A DNA stretch of 64,000 bases, taken from the NCBI RefSeq assembly GCF_000316665.1, contig NC_019678.1, positions 7,597,001 through 7,661,000 of the forward strand, in the 5' to 3' direction. Each line of letters begins with the position of its first letter. Positions within the stretch are counted from its first letter, which is position 1. The translations under genes were made by a program, and so were the position numbers. The notes beneath the pieces were generated by a model that was given only the letters and a program-made list of their open reading frames with translations, had not been told where the DNA came from and made no database searches. Positions 62,119-64,000 of this stretch are shown here, one piece after another. The stretch is from Rivularia sp. PCC 7116. GTDB taxonomy: Bacteria > Cyanobacteriota > Cyanobacteriia > Cyanobacteriales > Nostocaceae.

Positions 62119-64000
62119 ATGACAGATTTATCAGAAAATAATCAAAATAATTTGTCACCAGTGGATAAATTAAAACTTGCTAGGCAAGAATACCAGTATA
62201 ACTATAGCCATATTCCACCTATTGCAATGGTGGATCAACTTCCTAGTAATGAGAATTTCTCTACTGGCTGGCTGCGTTTGTTAGCTAAAGAATTAAAAGT
62301 TGTTTTTATCAATACCCTAATCGCAAATCGAGGAAATCGTGGTTCCGAAAGTGTCCGCGACGATGTGAGATTATTTCTGATAGAAGTGTTAGCTAAAGGG
62401 GCATTACCGTTTAATTTAACTGTTAGTGCTAGAATTTTACAAATTATTCCGAATTTATTACTTACAGGAATATCAAAGGATTATAGTGAAATTGATGAGT
62501 TGTTCTTTTCCATACTTAGGGAAAGCGGACTTTCTATTTTTCAAGATTCTCTAAGTCGAGTTAAAAGTCTTTTATATGAAAAACGTCCTAGGGGACATGC
62601 GAAAAGCTTAAATGATTATCACAAGCTGTTCCCCGAGATGGGAATACCCAAGATAGCCGAGAATTTCTCTACAGACGAACAATTTGCTTATATGCGGGTA
62701 GCTGGATACAACCCGGTAATGATTGAGCAAGTGAATAAATTGGGCGATCGCTTTCCCGTTACCGAGGCTCAATATCGGGAAGTCATGGGAGATGATTCTT
62801 TAGCGGCAGCAGGTGAAGAAGGAAGACTTTATTTAGCAGACTATGGAATTTTGAAAGGTGCTGTTAACGGTACTTTTCCTTCACAGCAAAAGTATATTTA
62901 CGCTCCCCTAGCACTATTTGCAATTCCTAAAAATTCCAATAGCAATAAACCAACTTTAATGCGTCCAGTTGCGATTCAGTGCGGTCAAAATCCCCAGGAT
63001 AATCCGATTATTACGCCTAAATCAGACAAATATGCTTGGCTGTTTGCAAAAACTATCGTGCAAATCGCAGATGCTAACTACCACGAAGCTGTAACTCATT
63101 TAGGACGCACTCATTTACTTGTAGGTCCTTTTGTTGTTGCAACTCATCGTCAGTTACCGGATAGTCATCCGCTTAATATATTACTAAGTCCTCATTTTGA
63201 AGGAACTTTAGCGATAAACGATGCAGCCCAACGTCGTTTGATTGCTGCTGGTGGAGGTGTGGATAAATTACTGGCATCGACTATTGATAATTCCCGTGTT
63301 TTGGCAGCAGTCGGTTTACAAAGCTATGGGTTTAATGAAGCCATGTTACCCAAGCAATTAGAGAAACGCGGCGTTAACGATACACAAAAGCTACCTGTTT
63401 ACCCATACCGCGATGATGCGCTGTTAGTTTGGAATACAATTCATCAATGGGTTGGTGACTATTTAAACATTTACTACAAAAGCGATGCGGATGTTAAAAA
63501 TGACACCAAACTTCAGAACTGGGCTATTGAAGCAGGGGCTTTTGATGGCGGAAGAGTTCCAGATTTTGGTCAACAACATGGGCTTATTCAAACCTTAGAT
63601 TACTTAATTGATGCTATTACGCTGATTATTTTTACTGCTAGCGCTCAACATGCTGCGGTTAATTTTCCCCAGGGAGACATGATGAACTACGCTCCAGCAG
63701 TACCCTTAGCTGGTTATCAGCCTGCTTCAATTCTTGAAGGCAAAGTTACCGAAGAAAACTATTTAAATTTACTTCCACCTTTAGAACAAGCACAAGAACA
63801 ATTAAACTTAGTCCACTTGTTAGGTTCTATTTACTATCAAACTTTAGGTGATTACCCAGAGAATTACTTCAAAGATACCTTAGTAAAACCAGCTTTGCAA
63901 CAATTCCGAAATAATTTAATTGAAGTTGAAGCTACTATTCATCAACGCAATCAAAATCGTCCTACTTACGAATATTTGCTTCCTTCAAAAATTCCTCAAA
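62119..64000 (+). CDS. Lipoxygenase (3' end cut by window edge)
   Basis: Open from ATG 62119 (GGAGG at 62104-62108) to the window end, about 627 residues. The lipoxygenase iron site is present: THLGRTH with His327 and His332 in the run HEAVTHLGRTHLLVGPFVVA, then HPLNILLSPH, and SAQHAAVNFPQ with His511 and Asn515. The C-terminal Ile ligand lies outside the window. The family adds oxygen to polyunsaturated fatty acids such as linoleate or linolenate to form hydroperoxides (oxylipins). No PLAT domain: this is the shorter cyanobacterial form. Preceded by a long AT-rich spacer with a probable promoter. Confidence 0.9.
   Translation, partial: MTDLSENNQNNLSPVDKLKLARQEYQYNYSHIPPIAMVDQLPSNENFSTGWLRLLAKELKVVFINTLIANRGNRGSESVRDDVRLFLIEVLAKGALPFNLTVSARILQIIPNLLLTGISKDYSEIDELFFSILRESGLSIFQDSLSRVKSLLYEKRPRGHAKSLNDYHKLFPEMGIPKIAENFSTDEQFAYMRVAGYNPVMIEQVNKLGDRFPVTEAQYREVMGDDSLAAAGEEGRLYLADYGILKGAVNGTFPSQQKYIYAPLALFAIPKNSNSNKPTLMRPVAIQCGQNPQDNPIITPKSDKYAWLFAKTIVQIADANYHEAVTHLGRTHLLVGPFVVATHRQLPDSHPLNILLSPHFEGTLAINDAAQRRLIAAGGGVDKLLASTIDNSRVLAAVGLQSYGFNEAMLPKQLEKRGVNDTQKLPVYPYRDDALLVWNTIHQWVGDYLNIYYKSDADVKNDTKLQNWAIEAGAFDGGRVPDFGQQHGLIQTLDYLIDAITLIIFTASAQHAAVNFPQGDMMNYAPAVPLAGYQPASILEGKVTEENYLNLLPPLEQAQEQLNLVHLLGSIYYQTLGDYPENYFKDTLVKPALQQFRNNLIEVEATIHQRNQNRPTYEYLLPSKIPQ

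Overview
The window comes from a filamentous, probably heterocyst-forming cyanobacterium of the Nostocales (Rivularia/Calothrix-like). This is inferred from about 17 HIP1 octamers (GCGATCGC), low GC content, many heptanucleotide tandem repeats between genes, an Flv1/Flv3 flavodiiron pair, a PedR-type regulator, a cyanoexosortase-like gene, an HpsJ-like gene and many sensor kinases. I saw no tRNA, rRNA, CRISPR array, prophage or intact transposase gene.

Layout. 0-2 kb: an edge-truncated nucleoside deaminase and a DUF364-type protein. 2-5.2 kb: a beta-helix/CBM/DUF4114 surface protein, then a C-terminal remnant of a filamentous hemagglutinin. 5.5-10.7 kb: an unknown protein, then the oxygen photoreduction locus flv3 - PsiE-like membrane protein - flv1. 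10.9-17.5 kb: a truncated phosphotransferase-like gene, a secreted protein of four 49-residue repeats, a run of nitroreductase, Crp-type regulator, SnoaL-like protein, Rieske oxygenase and DUF2891, and a BON lipoprotein. 18.7-28.4 kb: a YflT-type stress protein, two convergent histidine kinases with complementary defects, murE with a glutaredoxin-like gene, and a five-PAS sensor kinase. 28.4-33.4 kb: a repeat-rich spacer with a 34-residue membrane ORF, cysH, sbcD, a stand-alone Cache domain protein and a small membrane protein.

33.6-53.7 kb is a cell-surface region: two recently duplicated CBM plus beta-helix proteins, a TpsB outer-membrane transporter, M50 peptidase, GIY-YIG protein, acyltransferase 3, TIGR04283-type glycosyltransferase with rhodanese, cyanoexosortase with a very short partner, HpsJ-like protein, MsrA, dTDP-glucose 4,6-dehydratase and a glycosyltransferase. 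53.9-61 kb holds a helical protein, a DUF6391 protein, pedR, fructokinase, gluconokinase, a Ser/Thr kinase with a duplicated C-terminal module, and an M50 peptidase fused to a GNAT acetyltransferase. 61-64 kb holds a broken Phd/YefM antitoxin and a lipoxygenase cut by the window edge.

The strongest non-coding result is two families of small non-autonomous inverted-repeat elements, read directly from the sequence. Family A (about 126 bp) has six copies, all flanked by perfect 5-bp target duplications (CGGGT, CTAAT, GTAAA, TGTTT, TTTTA, GATTT). Family B (107-145 bp) has four nearly complete copies; two have perfect 8-bp duplications, one has 7 of 8 and one looks decayed. One A copy sits inside one B copy. 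The most interesting protein-level signal is the pair of convergent histidine kinases: one keeps the phospho-acceptor His but has a degraded ATP-binding domain, and the other has an intact ATP-binding domain but Gln in place of the His.
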